The notes below the pieces were generated by a model. The model did no database searches, was not told the origin of the DNA, and saw only the letters and a program-made list of their open reading frames with translations. The position numbers and the translations under genes are program-made. From assembly GCF_900453205.1 (NCBI RefSeq), contig NZ_UGQU01000002.1:124001-188000 (forward strand): DNA of 64,000 nt, written 5' to 3'. The stretch comes from Moraxella lacunata. Lineage in GTDB: Bacteria > Pseudomonadota > Gammaproteobacteria > Pseudomonadales > Moraxellaceae. Position 1 is the first letter of the stretch. Each line of letters begins with the position of its first letter. Shown piece after piece: positions 14,699 through 25,734 of the stretch.

Positions 14699-17566
14699 TC
14701 AGCCCTTATCCAGCACCATTTTTAAAAACCGCCCTGTATGCGACTTCTCATCGTCCGCCACCTCCTCTGGCGTGCCTGTGGCGACAATCTCGCCCCCACC
14801 TGAGCCACCTTCATAGCCCAAATCCACGATGTAGTCAGCGGTCTTGATGACGTCCAAATTATGCTCAATGACCACCACCGTATTGCCCTTATCTCTAAGG
14901 GCGTGCAAGATGTCAAGCAGTTTGGCAATGTCTTCAAAATGTAGCCCTGTGGTTGGCTCATCTAGGATATAGAGTGTCTGCCCTGTGTCCCGTTTGGCAA
15001 GCTCTTTGGCGAGCTTAACTCGCTGTGCTTCGCCCCCTGACAATGTCGTGGCGGATTGCCCAAGCTGAATGTAGCCCAAACCCACCTGCATCAGGGCTTC
15101 TAATTTGCGATGAATGGCAGGGATTGCTTCAAAAAACACCAAGGCATCTTCTACCGTCATGTCTAGCACGTCCGAGATAGATTTGCCCTTGTAGTGGACT
15201 TCTAGGGTCTCACGATTGTAGCGACTGCCTGCACAGACATCGCACGGCACATACATATCTGGCAAAAAGTGCATTTCTACCTTAATCATGCCGTCCCCTT
15301 GACAGGCTTCACAGCGACCGCCTTTGACATTAAAGCTAAACCGCCCTGCCTTATAGCCCCTTGCCCGAGCTTCTGGCGTTTGGGTAAATAGGTCTCTGAT
15401 GAGCGTAAACACGCCCGTATAAGTGGCAGGGTTGGAGCGTGGCGTGCGACCGATTGGCGACTGGTCTATGTCCACCATTTTATCAAGGTGTTCTAGCCCT
15501 GTGATTTTGTCATACGGCTCAGGCACAAGCGTGGTTGCGTTATTTAGGTGCGTGGCAGACAGTGGCATGAGCGTGCGGTTGATGAGCGTGGATTTGCCCG
15601 AGCCTGATACGCCTGTGATACAGGTCATGACACCGATTGGAATGGCTAGGTTTACATTTTTTAAATTATTTCCCTTTGCTCCGTCTAGGCGGATATATAG
15701 GGGTTCGGTTACGGTTTTTTTGCCTTTTTTAATCTCGCCTGTTTTGGCACTGTGGCGGATTTTGGGAATCTCAATGCGTTTTTTGCCCGATAAATATTGC
15801 CCTGTTAATGAGTTGTCATTCTTGGCAATCTCGTCCGCCGTCCCTGTGGCAATCACACGTCCGCCATGCACGCCTGCCCCCACACCAATGTCAATGATGT
15901 GGTCAGCGGTGCGAATGGCGTCCTCATCATGCTCCACGACAATGACGGTGTTGCCCAAATCTCGCAGGTGAGTCAGCGTGGATAATAGGCGGTCATTGTC
16001 TCGTTGGTGCAAGCCAATGGACGGCTCATCAAGCACATACATGACCCCCATAAGCCCTGCTCCGATTTGGCTTGCCAGACGGATACGCTGAGCTTCCCCG
16101 CCCGATAGGGTCTCGGCAGAGCGGGCAAGGGTTAGGTATTCTAGCCCCACTTTGGTCAAAAAGCCCAAACGCTCACGGATTTCTTTAAAAATCTTATCCG
16201 CCACTTCGCCTTTGTGTCCGCCGATGTGCAGGTTTTCATAATATTGCCACGCTTGCCCTATCGGCAGGGCAATGATGTCGCCCACGCCCCGTCCGTCCAC
16301 TTTGACATTGCGAGCGATGTCATTTAGGCGAACGCCATTACAGACATTACAAGTGGTATCAGATAAATATTGGGCTAACTCATCTCGCACGATGTTGCTT
16401 GTGGTGCTGTGATAACGGCGTTCTAGGTACGGTAAAATCCCTTCAAATGGCACGGTTTTGGTTGTTTTACGCCCACGTTCATCGGTAAAGTTAAAGGTGA
16501 GTTTCTCTTTGCCCGAACCGTTTAAAATGATAGTTTGCTCTTTTTTGGTTAAGTCTTGCCACGGCTTATCCATGTCAATGCCAAAATGCGTGCAAACGGT
16601 TGTCAAAAGCCCAAAATAATAAGCGTGGCGTTTGTCCCAACCGTGTATCGCCCCTTGATTTAGGGATTTGGCAGGTTCGGTAACGATACGTTCGGCAGAG
16701 AAATACTGGCGTTTGCCCAGTCCATCACAAGACGGACACGCCCCAGCAGGATTGTTAAAGCTAAACAGGCGTGGCTCCAACTCGCTCACTGCCCTATCAC
16801 AGGCAGGGCAAGAGTGCTTGGCAGACAGCACCGTCTCGCTCTCATCGTCCATGTTGTGCAAAATGGCAATGTCCGAGCCAAGGCGTAACGTGGTCTCCAA
16901 ACTCTCCGCCACACGGTTACCCAAATCATCTCGCACCTTAAATCTATCCACCACCACGTCTATGGTGTGTTTGTGCGTTTTGGCAAGCGTGGGCAATTCG
17001 TCCATGTCATAGACTACCCCGTCAATGCGAACTTTGGTAAAACCCTGTGCTTGTAAGCTCTCCAATAGGGCAATATGCTCGCCCTTACGTTCACGCACGA
17101 CAGGGGCAAGGAGCATGAGCCGTGTGCCGTCAGGTTTGGCAAGAATGTCGTCCACCATTTCGCTCACCGTTTGGGCGACCATGGGCAAACCGTGTTCAGG
17201 GCAATGGGGCGTGCCGACACGAGCAAACAGTAATCGCAAATAATCATACACTTCGGTAATCGTGCCGACCGTGGAGCGGGGGTTGTGGTTGGTTGATTTT
17301 TGTTCAATGGCAATGGCAGGGGACAAGCCTTCAATACTATCCACGTCAGGCTTCTCCATTTGTGATAGAAACTGGCGAGCATAAGCGGACAGACTCTCCA
17401 CATAACGTCTTTGCCCTTCGGCGTAGAGCGTATCAAAGGCGAGCGATGATTTGCCCGAACCCGATAAACCTGTAATGACAACCAACTTATCTCGTGGAAT
17501 GTCCACGTTGATGTCTTTTAGGTTATGGGTTTTTGCCCCTTTGATACTGATGTATTCGTGTGCCAT
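14699..17566 (-). CDS. uvrA: Excinuclease ABC subunit A
   Basis: DNA damage sensor of nucleotide excision repair. It loads UvrB at lesions as a dimer using two ABC ATPase modules. The protein has 955 residues when started at [18 protein letters not shown] (ATG 17566, with AAAAGGTACATC before it); an upstream in-frame start at 17656 would add 30 residues that look noncoding. Seen: Walker [10 protein letters not shown] in the first module and GVSGSGKST in the second, the CPACD...CPSCD zinc site, the CEACQGDG...CDVC zinc site, and both LSGGEAQR signatures with [13 protein letters not shown] and [13 protein letters not shown]. All key residues are intact. Confidence 0.97.
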   Translation of the reverse strand: MAHEYISIKGAKTHNLKDINVDIPRDKLVVITGLSGSGKSSLAFDTLYAEGQRRYVESLSAYARQFLSQMEKPDVDSIEGLSPAIAIEQKSTNHNPRSTVGTITEVYDYLRLLFARVGTPHCPEHGLPMVAQTVSEMVDDILAKPDGTRLMLLAPVVRERKGEHIALLESLQAQGFTKVRIDGVVYDMDELPTLAKTHKHTIDVVVDRFKVRDDLGNRVAESLETTLRLGSDIAILHNMDDESETVLSAKHSCPACDRAVSELEPRLFSFNNPAGACPSCDGLGKRQYFSAERIVTEPAKSLNQGAIHGWDKRHAYYFGLLTTVCTHFGIDMDKPWQDLTKKEQTIILNGSGKEKLTFNFTDERGRKTTKTVPFEGILPYLERRYHSTTSNIVRDELAQYLSDTTCNVCNGVRLNDIARNVKVDGRGVGDIIALPIGQAWQYYENLHIGGHKGEVADKIFKEIRERLGFLTKVGLEYLTLARSAETLSGGEAQRIRLASQIGAGLMGVMYVLDEPSIGLHQRDNDRLLSTLTHLRDLGNTVIVVEHDEDAIRTADHIIDIGVGAGVHGGRVIATGTADEIAKNDNSLTGQYLSGKKRIEIPKIRHSAKTGEIKKGKKTVTEPLYIRLDGAKGNNLKNVNLAIPIGVMTCITGVSGSGKSTLINRTLMPLSATHLNNATTLVPEPYDKITGLEHLDKMVDIDQSPIGRTPRSNPATYTGVFTLIRDLFTQTPEARARGYKAGRFSFNVKGGRCEACQGDGMIKVEMHFLPDMYVPCDVCAGSRYNRETLEVHYKGKSISDVLDMTVEDALVFFEAIPAIHRKLEALMQVGLGYIQLGQSATTLSGGEAQRVKLAKELAKRDTGQTLYILDEPTTGLHFEDIAKLLDILHALRDKGNTVVVIEHNLDVIKTADYIVDLGYEGGSGGGEIVATGTPEEVADDEKSHTGRFLKMVLDKG

Positions 17567-17693
17567 GATGTACCTTTTAATATTTTGATAAATGTTTAGG
17601 TATTTAAAATACGATAGGTTTATAAATGGGGGTGTTTTTAAAATTTGAAATAGCAATAACCAAAATTTACAGCTAACAAAATTGAATTTTACT

Positions 17694-17784
17694 ACGGAAA
17701 CTGTTCGCCCTGAGCTATGCCTGTGGGTCGGTTTCCGTTATGGTTCGACAGGCTCACCACGAACGGAAACTGTAGCACTTTTTC
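17694..17784. repeat. Inverted repeat element of the TGAGC...GCTCACCACGAACGG type
   Basis: Outer arms CTACGGAAACTGTTCG and CGAACGGAAACTGTAG enclose GGTTTCCGTTATGGTTCGAC and GCTCACC. The core is the one seen inside the MITEs at 13536, 26309 and 57215. The terminal GGTATTGTTAA repeats are absent, so it is a related hairpin or a worn relic. Confidence 0.6.
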
Positions 17785-17818
17785 ATTTTGCAGAGTGTAC
17801 AATGATAAAACAGCACAA

Positions 17819-17853
17819 AAAACCACCCAAATGCAGAGCATTTAAGTGGTTTT
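17819..17853 (-). terminator. Terminator of the glycine-zipper gene
   Basis: Two-part stem AAAACCAC + AAATGC / GCATTT + GTGGTTTT with a 3-nt AGA loop, about 58 nt past the stop at 17911. On the minus strand it continues with TTGTGCTG after the U run. Confidence 0.7.
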
Positions 17854-17910
17854 ATTTTATGAACCCAATTAAAATTAATCAGGTAAATTTAACTTATTAT
17901 TTAGCACTTC

Positions 17911-18426
17911 TTAGTACTTTACACGATACCATGCATCACGAGCAGCAAGTTTGGCCTGTTCCCACGCCAGACGTGATTCGCCTTTAACTTCATTCCATGA
18001 ACGCTCCAAATCACTTTCATGATCTTCAAAGCGAGCATCAGCAGGATAATGTGGACGGTTGGCATAACCTACGGCATAAGCAGGTAGGTAGTCACGGTCA
18101 TAGTCATAGCCTGCTACATAAGTGGGCGATGTGGCATAGTGAGCACGCCAGTAGGCTTCTTCAATGGTTGGGTCAAAGGCTTCGCCTGCGGCACTGCCTG
18201 CACCACCACCAACGATTGCACCCACGGCACCGCCGATAAGTGCCCCTAGTGGACCTGCCAATGCACCAATGGCTGCCCCTGCGGCTGCACCGCCTAGACC
18301 ACCGACTGCCGTGCCTACTGGGTGTGAACCTGGCTCGCCTGTGATTGGGTCAGCGTTTAGGTCTGCTTTAGTCTCATCGGACATATTTTTTACAACGTCA
18401 CGGTCGATATGGTCATAGTTACTCAT
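17911..18426 (-). CDS. Glycine-zipper domain protein, hypothetical
   Basis: A 171-residue protein with no signal peptide. Residues ~38-82 form a long glycine zipper (GTAVGGLGGAAAGAAIGALAG, then PLGALIGGAVGAIVGGGAG), a pattern that packs as a membrane-inserting hairpin. The N-terminus is acidic and polar (DHIDRDVVKNMSDETKADLNA). The C-terminus is Tyr-, Asp- and Trp-rich (YVAGYDYDRDYLPAYAVGY, ending EQAKLAARDAWYRVKY). Such proteins occur in Acinetobacter and Moraxella and are thought to be stress-linked, but no function is established. It is monocistronic, ending at a terminator. The start has AAGGAATTCATC before it. Confidence 0.8.
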   Translation of the reverse strand: MSNYDHIDRDVVKNMSDETKADLNADPITGEPGSHPVGTAVGGLGGAAAGAAIGALAGPLGALIGGAVGAIVGGGAGSAAGEAFDPTIEEAYWRAHYATSPTYVAGYDYDRDYLPAYAVGYANRPHYPADARFEDHESDLERSWNEVKGESRLAWEQAKLAARDAWYRVKY

Positions 18427-19046
18427 GATGAATTCCTTATTAAAGATGGAGTTGTCACTTGGTTATTACTGATTTGGGCAAAGTGAAATTCTATTTTCAT
18501 TTAACGTTGATTTTATGCATTATTTAAACTAACATAACAACCTAGCAAATCATCATTAAAATCATCCAAAATTGGCTTTACCCACGACACCAACCATGCT
18601 ACGTCATTCATGCTTATCATTAGTCCAACAGATATTAAGCATTCATTTGGTATGTTTCTTGTTGGTGATGAGTGTATGATAGGCGATTTTCGGGGTGCGT
18701 GATAGCCATAAAATGTAAAATCATCGGCGGTCTTGTGCGTGCTTTGCCCTAGAAATTTTAAAAATGTTACGCCATTGTTGCAACTGTCGTAGTTATGCGT
18801 GATTGTGGGGAGAAGTGTTGATTTTGAGTAAATTTTGGGCAATTTTTTGGTTTTTCATGATTTGTCATTTGTGTTTTAGCCATTTTCATGCAAAAATTGA
18901 TTGAAATTGTCAAATTTTCATCTATTTCATAAAAATGTTGTCAATGGTAGGCATGCTCTAATAACAAGACCATCAATCAGTCAATTTTCGCCATAATATT
19001 CACGCAATCCATGCTATAATAACCAATTTTCCCAAATTTACCCATT
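18427..19046. other. 620-bp AT-rich intergenic region before metN
   Basis: No convincing gene. A minus-strand frame of 109 codons (18513-18842) has only a TTG start and no recognisable family; I treat it as unproven. The region ends in the metN promoter. No MetJ-like box or SAM riboswitch could be identified. Confidence 0.45.
19012..19020 (+). promoter_or_regulatory. Extended -10 promoter of metN
   Basis: TGCTATAAT (hexamer 19015-19020), 26 nt before the metN ATG, with only a weak -35 (CATAAT). The extended -10 would compensate. Confidence 0.55.
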
Positions 19047-20093
19047 ATGATAAGATTACAAGGCGTTAGCAAAACTTTCGCCATAAAAAAAGACGGCAAA
19101 CCCACGACCTTTACCGCCCTACAACCGACCGATTTGACGGTGGCAAAGGGCGAGATTTTTGGTGTGATTGGAGCCAGCGGAGCAGGCAAATCCACGCTCA
19201 TTCGCTGTGTCAATCTCCTAGAACGCCCCACGACAGGACACGTATTTGTGGACGGTGTGGACTTGATGAACCTAGACAATGCTGACCTTATCAAGGCTCG
19301 CCGTCATATCGGCATGATTTTTCAGCAGTTTAACCTGCTCTCATCTCGCACGGTGTTTGATAATGTCGCTTTAAGCCTTGAACTGTCTGGCACACCCAAA
19401 CACAACATCAAAGAAAAGGTAAGCTCCCTGCTTGAACTCGTGGGCTTATCCGAGCGTCATCACGCCTATCCGTCTAGCCTATCAGGCGGTCAAAAACAGC
19501 GTGTCGCCATTGCCCGAGCATTGGCAACCGACCCAAAAGTTTTGCTCTGCGATGAAGCAACCAGTGCCTTAGACCCTGCCACAACAGGGGCGATTTTGGA
19601 TTTATTAAAAAAAATCAACAGCGAACTTGGCATTACCATACTGCTCATCACGCACGAAATGGACGTGGTCAAACGCATTTGTGATAAAGTGGCGGTCATT
19701 GACAAGGGCGTGTTGGTGGAACAAGGCACGGTGGGGCAGATTTTTGCCAATCCCCAAACCGAACTTGCCCACGACTTTATCAAGGCGACTTTTCATGTGA
19801 GCTTGCCTGATGAATTTTTGGCACGCCTGCACGCCCATGAGACGGACGGCACTTATCCTGTGATACGCTTTGAATTTAGTGGCAAAACGGTGGACAGTCC
19901 GCTCTTTTCGGAGGCGACACGGCGATTTGGCGTGGCGTTTAACATTTTGACTTCACAAATGGACTATGTGGGCGGTGTCAAGTTTGGCGTAACCATAAGC
20001 CAAATGATTGGCGAGCGGACGGCGTGCGTGGAGGCATTGGCGTTTTTTACAGAACATCATGTTGGATTTGAGGTGTTAGGCTATGTGGCATGA
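19047..20093 (+). CDS. metN: Methionine ABC transporter ATP-binding protein MetN
   Basis: ATPase of the MetNIQ importer for L- and D-methionine at the inner membrane. The protein has 348 residues. Walker [10 protein letters not shown] at 42-50, signature [15 protein letters not shown], Walker [13 protein letters not shown], and H-loop ITHEMDVV. The C-terminal ~80 residues (from about 265, [26 protein letters not shown]) are the NIL/ACT-like domain that binds methionine to inhibit transport. It overlaps metI by 11 bp, so they are translationally coupled. Confidence 0.95.
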   Translation: MIRLQGVSKTFAIKKDGKPTTFTALQPTDLTVAKGEIFGVIGASGAGKSTLIRCVNLLERPTTGHVFVDGVDLMNLDNADLIKARRHIGMIFQQFNLLSSRTVFDNVALSLELSGTPKHNIKEKVSSLLELVGLSERHHAYPSSLSGGQKQRVAIARALATDPKVLLCDEATSALDPATTGAILDLLKKINSELGITILLITHEMDVVKRICDKVAVIDKGVLVEQGTVGQIFANPQTELAHDFIKATFHVSLPDEFLARLHAHETDGTYPVIRFEFSGKTVDSPLFSEATRRFGVAFNILTSQMDYVGGVKFGVTISQMIGERTACVEALAFFTEHHVGFEVLGYVA

Positions 20094-20772
20094 GATTTAT
20101 CAAGGCTTTATGAGCGAGCTGACCCCCCAAATGTGGCAAATGGTCTATAAGTCCACTTACGAGACGGTCTATATGGGACTGGTCTCTACCGCCATATCGG
20201 TGCTGGTGGGGCTACCGCTTGGATTTTTGGCGTTTTTGACGGGTAAGGGGCGGATTTTGGCGAATAAGCCTTTATTTGCCATATTGGACGTGATTATCAA
20301 CGTGGGGCGGTCGGTGCCGTTTATCATTTTGCTCATTATTTTATTGCCCTTTACTCGCCTGATTGTAGGGACAACGCTCGGCACGACCGCCGCCATTGTG
20401 CCACTTGCCATGACCGCCATTCCTTTTGTGGCAAGGCTTACCGCCAACGCCCTAGCCGAGATTCCCACAGGTTTGACCGAATCGGCTCATGCCATGGGGG
20501 CAACCAACTGGCAAATCATCACAAAATACTACTTCCCCGAGAGCCTACCCATACTCATCAACGCCATAACGCTCACGCTCGTCTCGCTCATCGGCTATTC
20601 GGCAATGGCAGGTGTGGTAGGTGGTGGCGGTCTGGGCAATCTTGCTATCAGCTATGGCGAACATCGTGGTATGGTCTATGTCAAATGGATAGCGACCGTC
20701 ATCATCGTGGCGATTGTCATGATATGCCAAAAGGTGGGGGATATGCTTGCCGAGCGGTTTGACCATAGATGA
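20083..20772 (+). CDS. metI: Methionine ABC transporter permease MetI
   Basis: Permease of the MetNIQ importer. 229 residues with five to six hydrophobic segments, starting [18 protein letters not shown]. The coupling loop [24 protein letters not shown] (the EAA motif contacting MetN) is clear, followed by the [19 protein letters not shown] signature of this subfamily. Its start lies inside the end of metN. metQ follows 180 bp later. Confidence 0.95.
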   Translation: MWHEIYQGFMSELTPQMWQMVYKSTYETVYMGLVSTAISVLVGLPLGFLAFLTGKGRILANKPLFAILDVIINVGRSVPFIILLIILLPFTRLIVGTTLGTTAAIVPLAMTAIPFVARLTANALAEIPTGLTESAHAMGATNWQIITKYYFPESLPILINAITLTLVSLIGYSAMAGVVGGGGLGNLAISYGEHRGMVYVKWIATVIIVAIVMICQKVGDMLAERFDHR

Positions 20773-20952
20773 TATGCCAAAATGGCATAAGTATAGTGCG
20801 TTATGTTAGTCAAAATTCATATTGAAGTTTGACTAATTTTTTGCTTTAATATGTTAAAATTTATTGTTGTCATGATTTTGTCATTTGATAAATTCAATGA
20901 TTTTAAATTGACAAACAGATAAATATCATTCCTTTTTAAATAGAGACCCCTT

Positions 20953-21828
20953 ATGAAAGCAAACAAATTTTTTGGTCTGTGTGCCTTGGCATCAGGCATT
21001 GCCCTAGTTGGCTGTGGTGGCGACAAACCTGCCCAAACCGAAACCAAAACCGACACAACCGCCCAAACCACAACGGCAACCGCTACCTCTTGCCCTGCTG
21101 GCGACCCCAACAAAATCAAAGTGGGCGTGATGAGCGGGCCTGAACATAAAGTTGCCGAAGTGGCCGCCAAAGTCGCCCAAGAAAAATACGGTCTGGTGGT
21201 AGAATACGTTGAGTTTAACGACTACGCCCTGCCCAACACCGCCGTCTCCAAGTGCGACTTAGACGCCAACGCCATGCAACACAAGCCTTATCTTGACAAA
21301 GACAGCCAAGAGAAAAAACTGGATAATCTGGTCATCGTAGGCAATACCTTTGTCTATCCATTGGCAGGCTATTCTAAGAAAATCAAAAGCATAAGCGAGC
21401 TTAAAGACGGTGCTATCGTGGCAGTACCAAACGACCCGTCAAACCTAGCTCGTGCACTCATTTTGCTTGAAAAGCAAGGGCTGATTAAACTCAAAGACAA
21501 CACCAACCTATTCTCAACATCGCTTGACATAGTAGAAAACCCCAAAAAACTTGAAATCAAAGAAGTGGATACATCAGTCGCCGCTCGTGCCTTAGATGAC
21601 GTGGATTTGGCGGTGGTGAACAACACTTATGCAGGTCAAGTGGGCTTAACCGCCAATGACGGCGTATTTGTTGAAGACAAAGACTCGCCTTATGTGAACA
21701 TCATCGTTGCCCGTGCCGACAACAAAGACTCGGACGCCATCAAAAACTTCGTTCAAGCCTATCAGTCTGATGAAGTAGAAGCCGAAGCCAAAAACCAATT
21801 TAAAGACGGTGTGGTCAAAGGCTGGTAA
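20953..21828 (+). CDS. metQ: Methionine-binding lipoprotein MetQ
   Basis: Substrate-binding protein of the methionine importer, anchored on the periplasmic face of the inner membrane. The protein has 291 residues. A lipoprotein signal peptide ends in ALVGC with Cys21 as the lipid site, followed by a Thr/Gln-rich linker to residue ~52. The NlpA/MetQ domain starts KIKVGVMSGPEHKVAEVAA and includes VEFNDYALPN, ANAMQHKPYLD, KIKSISELKDGAIVAVPNDPSNLARAL and VVNNTYAGQVGL, all conserved around the methionine pocket. The 180-bp gap from metI suggests an extra promoter or processing to raise MetQ levels; no clear promoter was found. Confidence 0.94.
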   Translation: MKANKFFGLCALASGIALVGCGGDKPAQTETKTDTTAQTTTATATSCPAGDPNKIKVGVMSGPEHKVAEVAAKVAQEKYGLVVEYVEFNDYALPNTAVSKCDLDANAMQHKPYLDKDSQEKKLDNLVIVGNTFVYPLAGYSKKIKSISELKDGAIVAVPNDPSNLARALILLEKQGLIKLKDNTNLFSTSLDIVENPKKLEIKEVDTSVAARALDDVDLAVVNNTYAGQVGLTANDGVFVEDKDSPYVNIIVARADNKDSDAIKNFVQAYQSDEVEAEAKNQFKDGVVKGW

Positions 21829-21842
21829 ATGACCAAAAATAA

Positions 21843-21866
21843 GGGCGTTATTTTGTGATAACGCCC
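21843..21866. terminator. Bidirectional terminator between metQ and the esterase gene
   Basis: Stem GGGCGTTAT/ATAACGCCC with a 6-nt loop. The U-rich side is on the minus strand (TTATTTTTGG after the stem), so it best serves the esterase gene, but it sits between two convergent genes. Confidence 0.75.
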
Positions 21867-21873
21867 GATTCTC

Positions 21874-23457
21874 TTATCTTGCAAACAATTTCTCCAATCC
21901 GTCAATCAACGCCACACGCCATACAGCATAATCATGTCCGCCTTCATATAGCCGAAAAGTCGCTTGATTGCCTTGTTTGTTTAGGCTGGCAACCAGTGTT
22001 TGGCTTGACCCCAAAATGCTGTCATTAACTGTCTCGCCCTGACGGTGTGTCTCGTAGCTACCTGCCATGATATGCCATTTTTGGGTGTGTTTTGCAGGAT
22101 TTTGCTGGATTAGGTCGTATAGGTGTTGGTCTTGTCCGTTTTTATACCAAAATGAACCAGATAATGGCAACACATTGCCAAAAATATCAGGATGGCGATA
22201 TGCCACAAATGCCGCAGCCAGTCCGCCATAGCTTGACCCTGAAATCACTGTCCTGTCTGCACTTGTCGATACACCCATCTGTTGCACCACAAATGGCACA
22301 AGCTCATCATTCATCATCTTAGCAAACTCATCATTCATCGGTAGCTCGGCATGGCGATTGACATTATCAATCAGCACGGCAATCACACCGATGCCTGTGC
22401 GCGTGGCAAAATCATCAAGCAAGCTTGGCACACCAACCACATTTAAATACACATCACCATCGAACAGATACAGCACAATCGGCTGACTGTCTTTTTTGAC
22501 ATTATTGGTTTGGTAAAGCCAAATGCGTCTTTGATTATTTAGCAACTCGCTCTTAAAAATCCGCTCTACCAGTTTACCCTGATGAGCCTTGGTCTGTGAA
22601 AATGCAGCATTCACACCCACCCAAGAGCCGTTACCAAAACGATGGGGATTTAGGGGGTCGTGCGTGAGTTTAGCGAGCATGGCTTGACGTTTTTTGTAGC
22701 GAATATCATCAGCACTCATTGCAGGATTTGGGGCAAGCATGGGGACGTTGGGGGCAAATTCATAACTTAGCAAAAGAGAATCTTTAACCCAAAAACTTTT
22801 ATACCAAATATCACTCTTTGGTAATTTATATAGCCATTCATGGTCATTACTGGGCGAGCCAAGCAGGCGGACGTTGACGGTCGGCTCACTTTCACGCCAC
22901 AAAAATGTCATCAATGTCTTATCGCCCACTTGCTCTATCAAGGGAGTGCCATTTTTGGCAACATTTTGCCAAAAATTGGCTAAGTTTTGGGCGGTTGGGT
23001 CTTGTTGTACTTGTTGTAACAGAGGGCTTTGTGGTTTATCATTATGGTAATCTGTGTCGTCTTGAACGGTGTGATTATAGGTTAAAGACAGGGTATAGCA
23101 AGCCTGTGATCCTGTGGGAGCGTCTAAGATCAGCCGATCATTGGTATGAGCATGCCATAGCAAAAAACTTTGCTCATTGACTTTGTTATTAAAAATCACA
23201 CGTTTGACCTTATCCTGATGAAAATCAAGCGTCATGCCATGTAGTTTGTCGTTGTTGCTAAATGAGATTTTGCCCGCTACCAGGGTATTTAGTTGCTTAC
23301 TATCTAGAGGAATTTGGGCGTAATTGCCATGAATACAACCTTGATGTGTGGCTTGCAAAATATCATTATGACTATGCTTGGTTGTGATGTCGGCATGGCT
23401 GATTTGATAAAAAGACAAAGCGATTAAGATGACTAAGGTTTTGGCAGAATGTTTCAT
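21874..23457 (-). CDS. Secreted enterochelin-esterase-like hydrolase (Fes/IroE family)
   Basis: Alpha/beta hydrolase likely to cleave a trilactone or similar siderophore, as Fes and IroE do to free iron. The protein has 527 residues. A Sec signal peptide MKHSAKTLVILIALSFYQISHA is visible, so it is placed in the periplasm like IroE, whereas Fes is cytoplasmic. An N-terminal domain (about 150-270, TLMFLWRESEPTVNVRLLGSPSNDHEWLY) resembles the Fes N-domain. The catalytic part has VLYLFDGDVYLN, ISGSSYGGLAAAF with the nucleophile Ser near residue 407, and a late GGHDYAVWR holding the catalytic His. It is next to a TonB receptor on the same strand, 86 bp apart. Confidence 0.85.
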   Translation of the reverse strand: MKHSAKTLVILIALSFYQISHADITTKHSHNDILQATHQGCIHGNYAQIPLDSKQLNTLVAGKISFSNNDKLHGMTLDFHQDKVKRVIFNNKVNEQSFLLWHAHTNDRLILDAPTGSQACYTLSLTYNHTVQDDTDYHNDKPQSPLLQQVQQDPTAQNLANFWQNVAKNGTPLIEQVGDKTLMTFLWRESEPTVNVRLLGSPSNDHEWLYKLPKSDIWYKSFWVKDSLLLSYEFAPNVPMLAPNPAMSADDIRYKKRQAMLAKLTHDPLNPHRFGNGSWVGVNAAFSQTKAHQGKLVERIFKSELLNNQRRIWLYQTNNVKKDSQPIVLYLFDGDVYLNVVGVPSLLDDFATRTGIGVIAVLIDNVNRHAELPMNDEFAKMMNDELVPFVVQQMGVSTSADRTVISGSSYGGLAAAFVAYRHPDIFGNVLPLSGSFWYKNGQDQHLYDLIQQNPAKHTQKWHIMAGSYETHRQGETVNDSILGSSQTLVASLNKQGNQATFRLYEGGHDYAVWRVALIDGLEKLFAR

Positions 23458-23543
23458 AAGCGTCCTGTTTTATTATTTAAATTGGCACTTTAAAGAACAA
23501 AAGAGCAATCATTATTGCTCTTTTTTCATCAAGCGTGATTTGA

Positions 23544-25697
23544 TTACCAACGATAACTCACCGAACCGATGATTTGGCGTTCTTTGCCATAAAAGCATGA
23601 ATCGGCATTACTACAAGATGCCACATAATGCTTGTCGCCAACATTTTGGACATTGAGTTGTAGGGTTATGCCTTTTAGTCGTGGGAATAGTACTGCCGGG
23701 CGATAGCCAACTTTTAAATCCCAAAGTGTGTAGCTAGGTACAGTCAGTGTGTTAGTGCGGTCATAAGTTTTGTCTTGATGACGCATGCCCACGCCTACGC
23801 TTAGACCGTCCAAAGTGCCAGAAAAACGATAGTCCGTCCATAGTGAGTAGTTGTGTTTTGGTACATTCCAATGGGTTTTGCCAACATTGCTAGGGTCAGT
23901 ATCTCTTTTGATGGTTTTGTCAAGATAAGTGTAGCTGCCACTTAGCCCCCAATTTGGTGTGATGTCGCCTTGTAACTCAATCTCAGCCCCCAATGTTTGC
24001 ACTTCGCCAATTTGTTTATTGCTACGAGTGGCACGGTCAAACTGCACAAGATTTTGCTGTTTGATGTCAAATAGCGACCCTGTCAAAAGTACCCGTGGCG
24101 TGATTTGGTATTTTACGCCAAGTTCGGCCTGGGTGGACGTGGTTGGTTTTAGGGCGTTGCCATTTGCGTCTGTACCGATGGCAGGGACAAAAGACGTGCC
24201 ATAACTGATATAGGGCGACACACCGTTATCAAAAGCATACAATGCCCCTGCTCGCCATGTAAATTTACTGTCTTTTTGGCTTGTGAATTGATTATTAAGC
24301 AGGTTTAGCTCGCTTGTTTTTGATTTGTCATAACGACCCCCTACCAAAAAATGCCACTTATCAAATGCCATTTCATTTTGGGCGTACACTCCAATTTGGC
24401 GATTTTCTTGCTTGCTTTTGGTACGAAGGGCAGGCGGAGCAATATTAACACCATAAATAGGAGCTTGCCAGTCAATGCTCGGGGCATCACCAAGATGAGT
24501 TGTTTCATCACGGTCAATATCAGTATAATCCACACCCGCCATCATGCTGTGCGATAGACCACCTGTATTAAGCTTGAAATTCACAGAATTATCTGTCTGA
24601 AAAGAGGTATGTGAATAATCCCACATTCGAGCCTTGCGCACCAGAGTACTGGGGTTGTTGCTATCAGGATACCAAACGATGACGGATTTTAGAATGTCGC
24701 TATATTTGCCATAACGGGTTTTTTGGCTGAATCTTAAATTATCATTAACATCATAATCAAACTGATAGCCAAGCTGGGTTTGTTTGGTTCTGATGTCGTG
24801 AAAATTGGGGTCAGAACCAAAAAAGTCATAGGGTATGTATTTGCCATTGACAGGGGTTAATAAACCTTGCGCCACCAGAAAATTACGGTCGCCCGCTTTG
24901 GGCTGATTTTCATGTAAGGCAAACACTTGCAAATTGGCTTTGTCGCTGATTGCCCAATTGATAGATGAAGATAAGGCATGGCTTTCTTGCTTAGCATCGC
25001 CTGCTTGCCATTCTAGTTTTTTAACCGCCCCAATCAAACGATAGTCCACCTTATCATTTAATTTGTTGTCGATATCAATGCCAAGCTCGGTACGGTTATT
25101 TGCCCCTACTTTTAGGGCAATCTCTTTCTCATTACTACCACTTGCCTTTTTTAGGTTAATATTAACCACGCCACCAGGGGAAGATTTGCCATATAGAGCA
25201 GAGATACCGCCTTTTAGTACGTCAATACTATCGATAAGATAGGGGTTCATTTCAAGAGAAGTGGCATAGCTCATGCCATCCACAAGCAAGGCTGACCCAC
25301 CACCGTCATGCTTGTTACCAATGCCACGCACCGTCATTTCAATATTGCCATTCTCACCACGATAACCCCCTTGCACACCACTGGTATAGGCAAGTGTCTC
25401 TGCCACGTCAATCGGCTCTCGCTCATCCAGATGACGGCGTGTTACCACGTTGATAGATTGAGGCGTGGTATCTAGATACGCATCTGTTTTTAGGGCGGTA
25501 ATTTCATCATAAGGGCGGATATAGCTGTACCTTGCCCCGTTTCTTTGAATAATAATGGTTTCTGGTGCAAGAGTAACGTGCGGTTCGCCAACATTATCAT
25601 CAGTGTTAGCAAATGCCGTAGGATACGCCAAAACACCGAGTACAGCAAGGGCTAAGGGGTGTAATTTTGGCAAAGGATAGGTTGAAAAGTTTTGCAT
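23544..25697 (-). CDS. TonB-dependent siderophore receptor
   Basis: Outer-membrane receptor that takes up a ferric siderophore with TonB energy. The protein has 717 residues. A signal peptide ends at about residue 30 (PTAFAN). Plug domain: DTTPQSINVVTRRHLDE (about 76-92), LLVDGMSY, and SIDVLKGGISALYGKSSPGGVVNI. Then a 22-strand barrel ending ...IIGSVSYRW with a terminal aromatic residue. Sequence style is that of the FhuA/FpvA type I siderophore receptors. There is a good ribosome site AGGAGTTAAA. A Fur-like site lies upstream and the divergent AraC regulator, now broken, is next to it. A paired cysteine patch (VASCSNADSCFYG) in the last loop is typical. Confidence 0.93.
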   Translation of the reverse strand: MQNFSTYPLPKLHPLALAVLGVLAYPTAFANTDDNVGEPHVTLAPETIIIQRNGARYSYIRPYDEITALKTDAYLDTTPQSINVVTRRHLDEREPIDVAETLAYTSGVQGGYRGENGNIEMTVRGIGNKHDGGGSALLVDGMSYATSLEMNPYLIDSIDVLKGGISALYGKSSPGGVVNINLKKASGSNEKEIALKVGANNRTELGIDIDNKLNDKVDYRLIGAVKKLEWQAGDAKQESHALSSSINWAISDKANLQVFALHENQPKAGDRNFLVAQGLLTPVNGKYIPYDFFGSDPNFHDIRTKQTQLGYQFDYDVNDNLRFSQKTRYGKYSDILKSVIVWYPDSNNPSTLVRKARMWDYSHTSFQTDNSVNFKLNTGGLSHSMMAGVDYTDIDRDETTHLGDAPSIDWQAPIYGVNIAPPALRTKSKQENRQIGVYAQNEMAFDKWHFLVGGRYDKSKTSELNLLNNQFTSQKDSKFTWRAGALYAFDNGVSPYISYGTSFVPAIGTDANGNALKPTTSTQAELGVKYQITPRVLLTGSLFDIKQQNLVQFDRATRSNKQIGEVQTLGAEIELQGDITPNWGLSGSYTYLDKTIKRDTDPSNVGKTHWNVPKHNYSLWTDYRFSGTLDGLSVGVGMRHQDKTYDRTNTLTVPSYTLWDLKVGYRPAVLFPRLKGITLQLNVQNVGDKHYVASCSNADSCFYGKERQIIGSVSYRW

Positions 25698-25734
25698 TTT
25701 AACTCCTAATTCTTGACAAAAATAATAATATAAA

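Larger units (their letters stand above)
17567..17910. other. Intergenic region between uvrA and the glycine-zipper gene
   Basis: 344 bases with no gene. It holds the upstream region of uvrA, a repeat of the CCGTTCG/ACGAACGG type at 17694-17784, and a terminator at 17819-17853. Confidence 0.6.

Noticed and set aside
18513-18842. 109-codon frame on the minus strand before metN
   Set aside because: Only a TTG start, no ribosome site, no recognisable family or composition, and it lies in AT-rich intergenic DNA. Not listed as a gene.
21001-21110. Possible SAM riboswitch or MetJ box controlling metNIQ
   Set aside because: No conserved riboswitch helices or repeated AGACGTCT-like boxes were seen upstream of metN or metQ.
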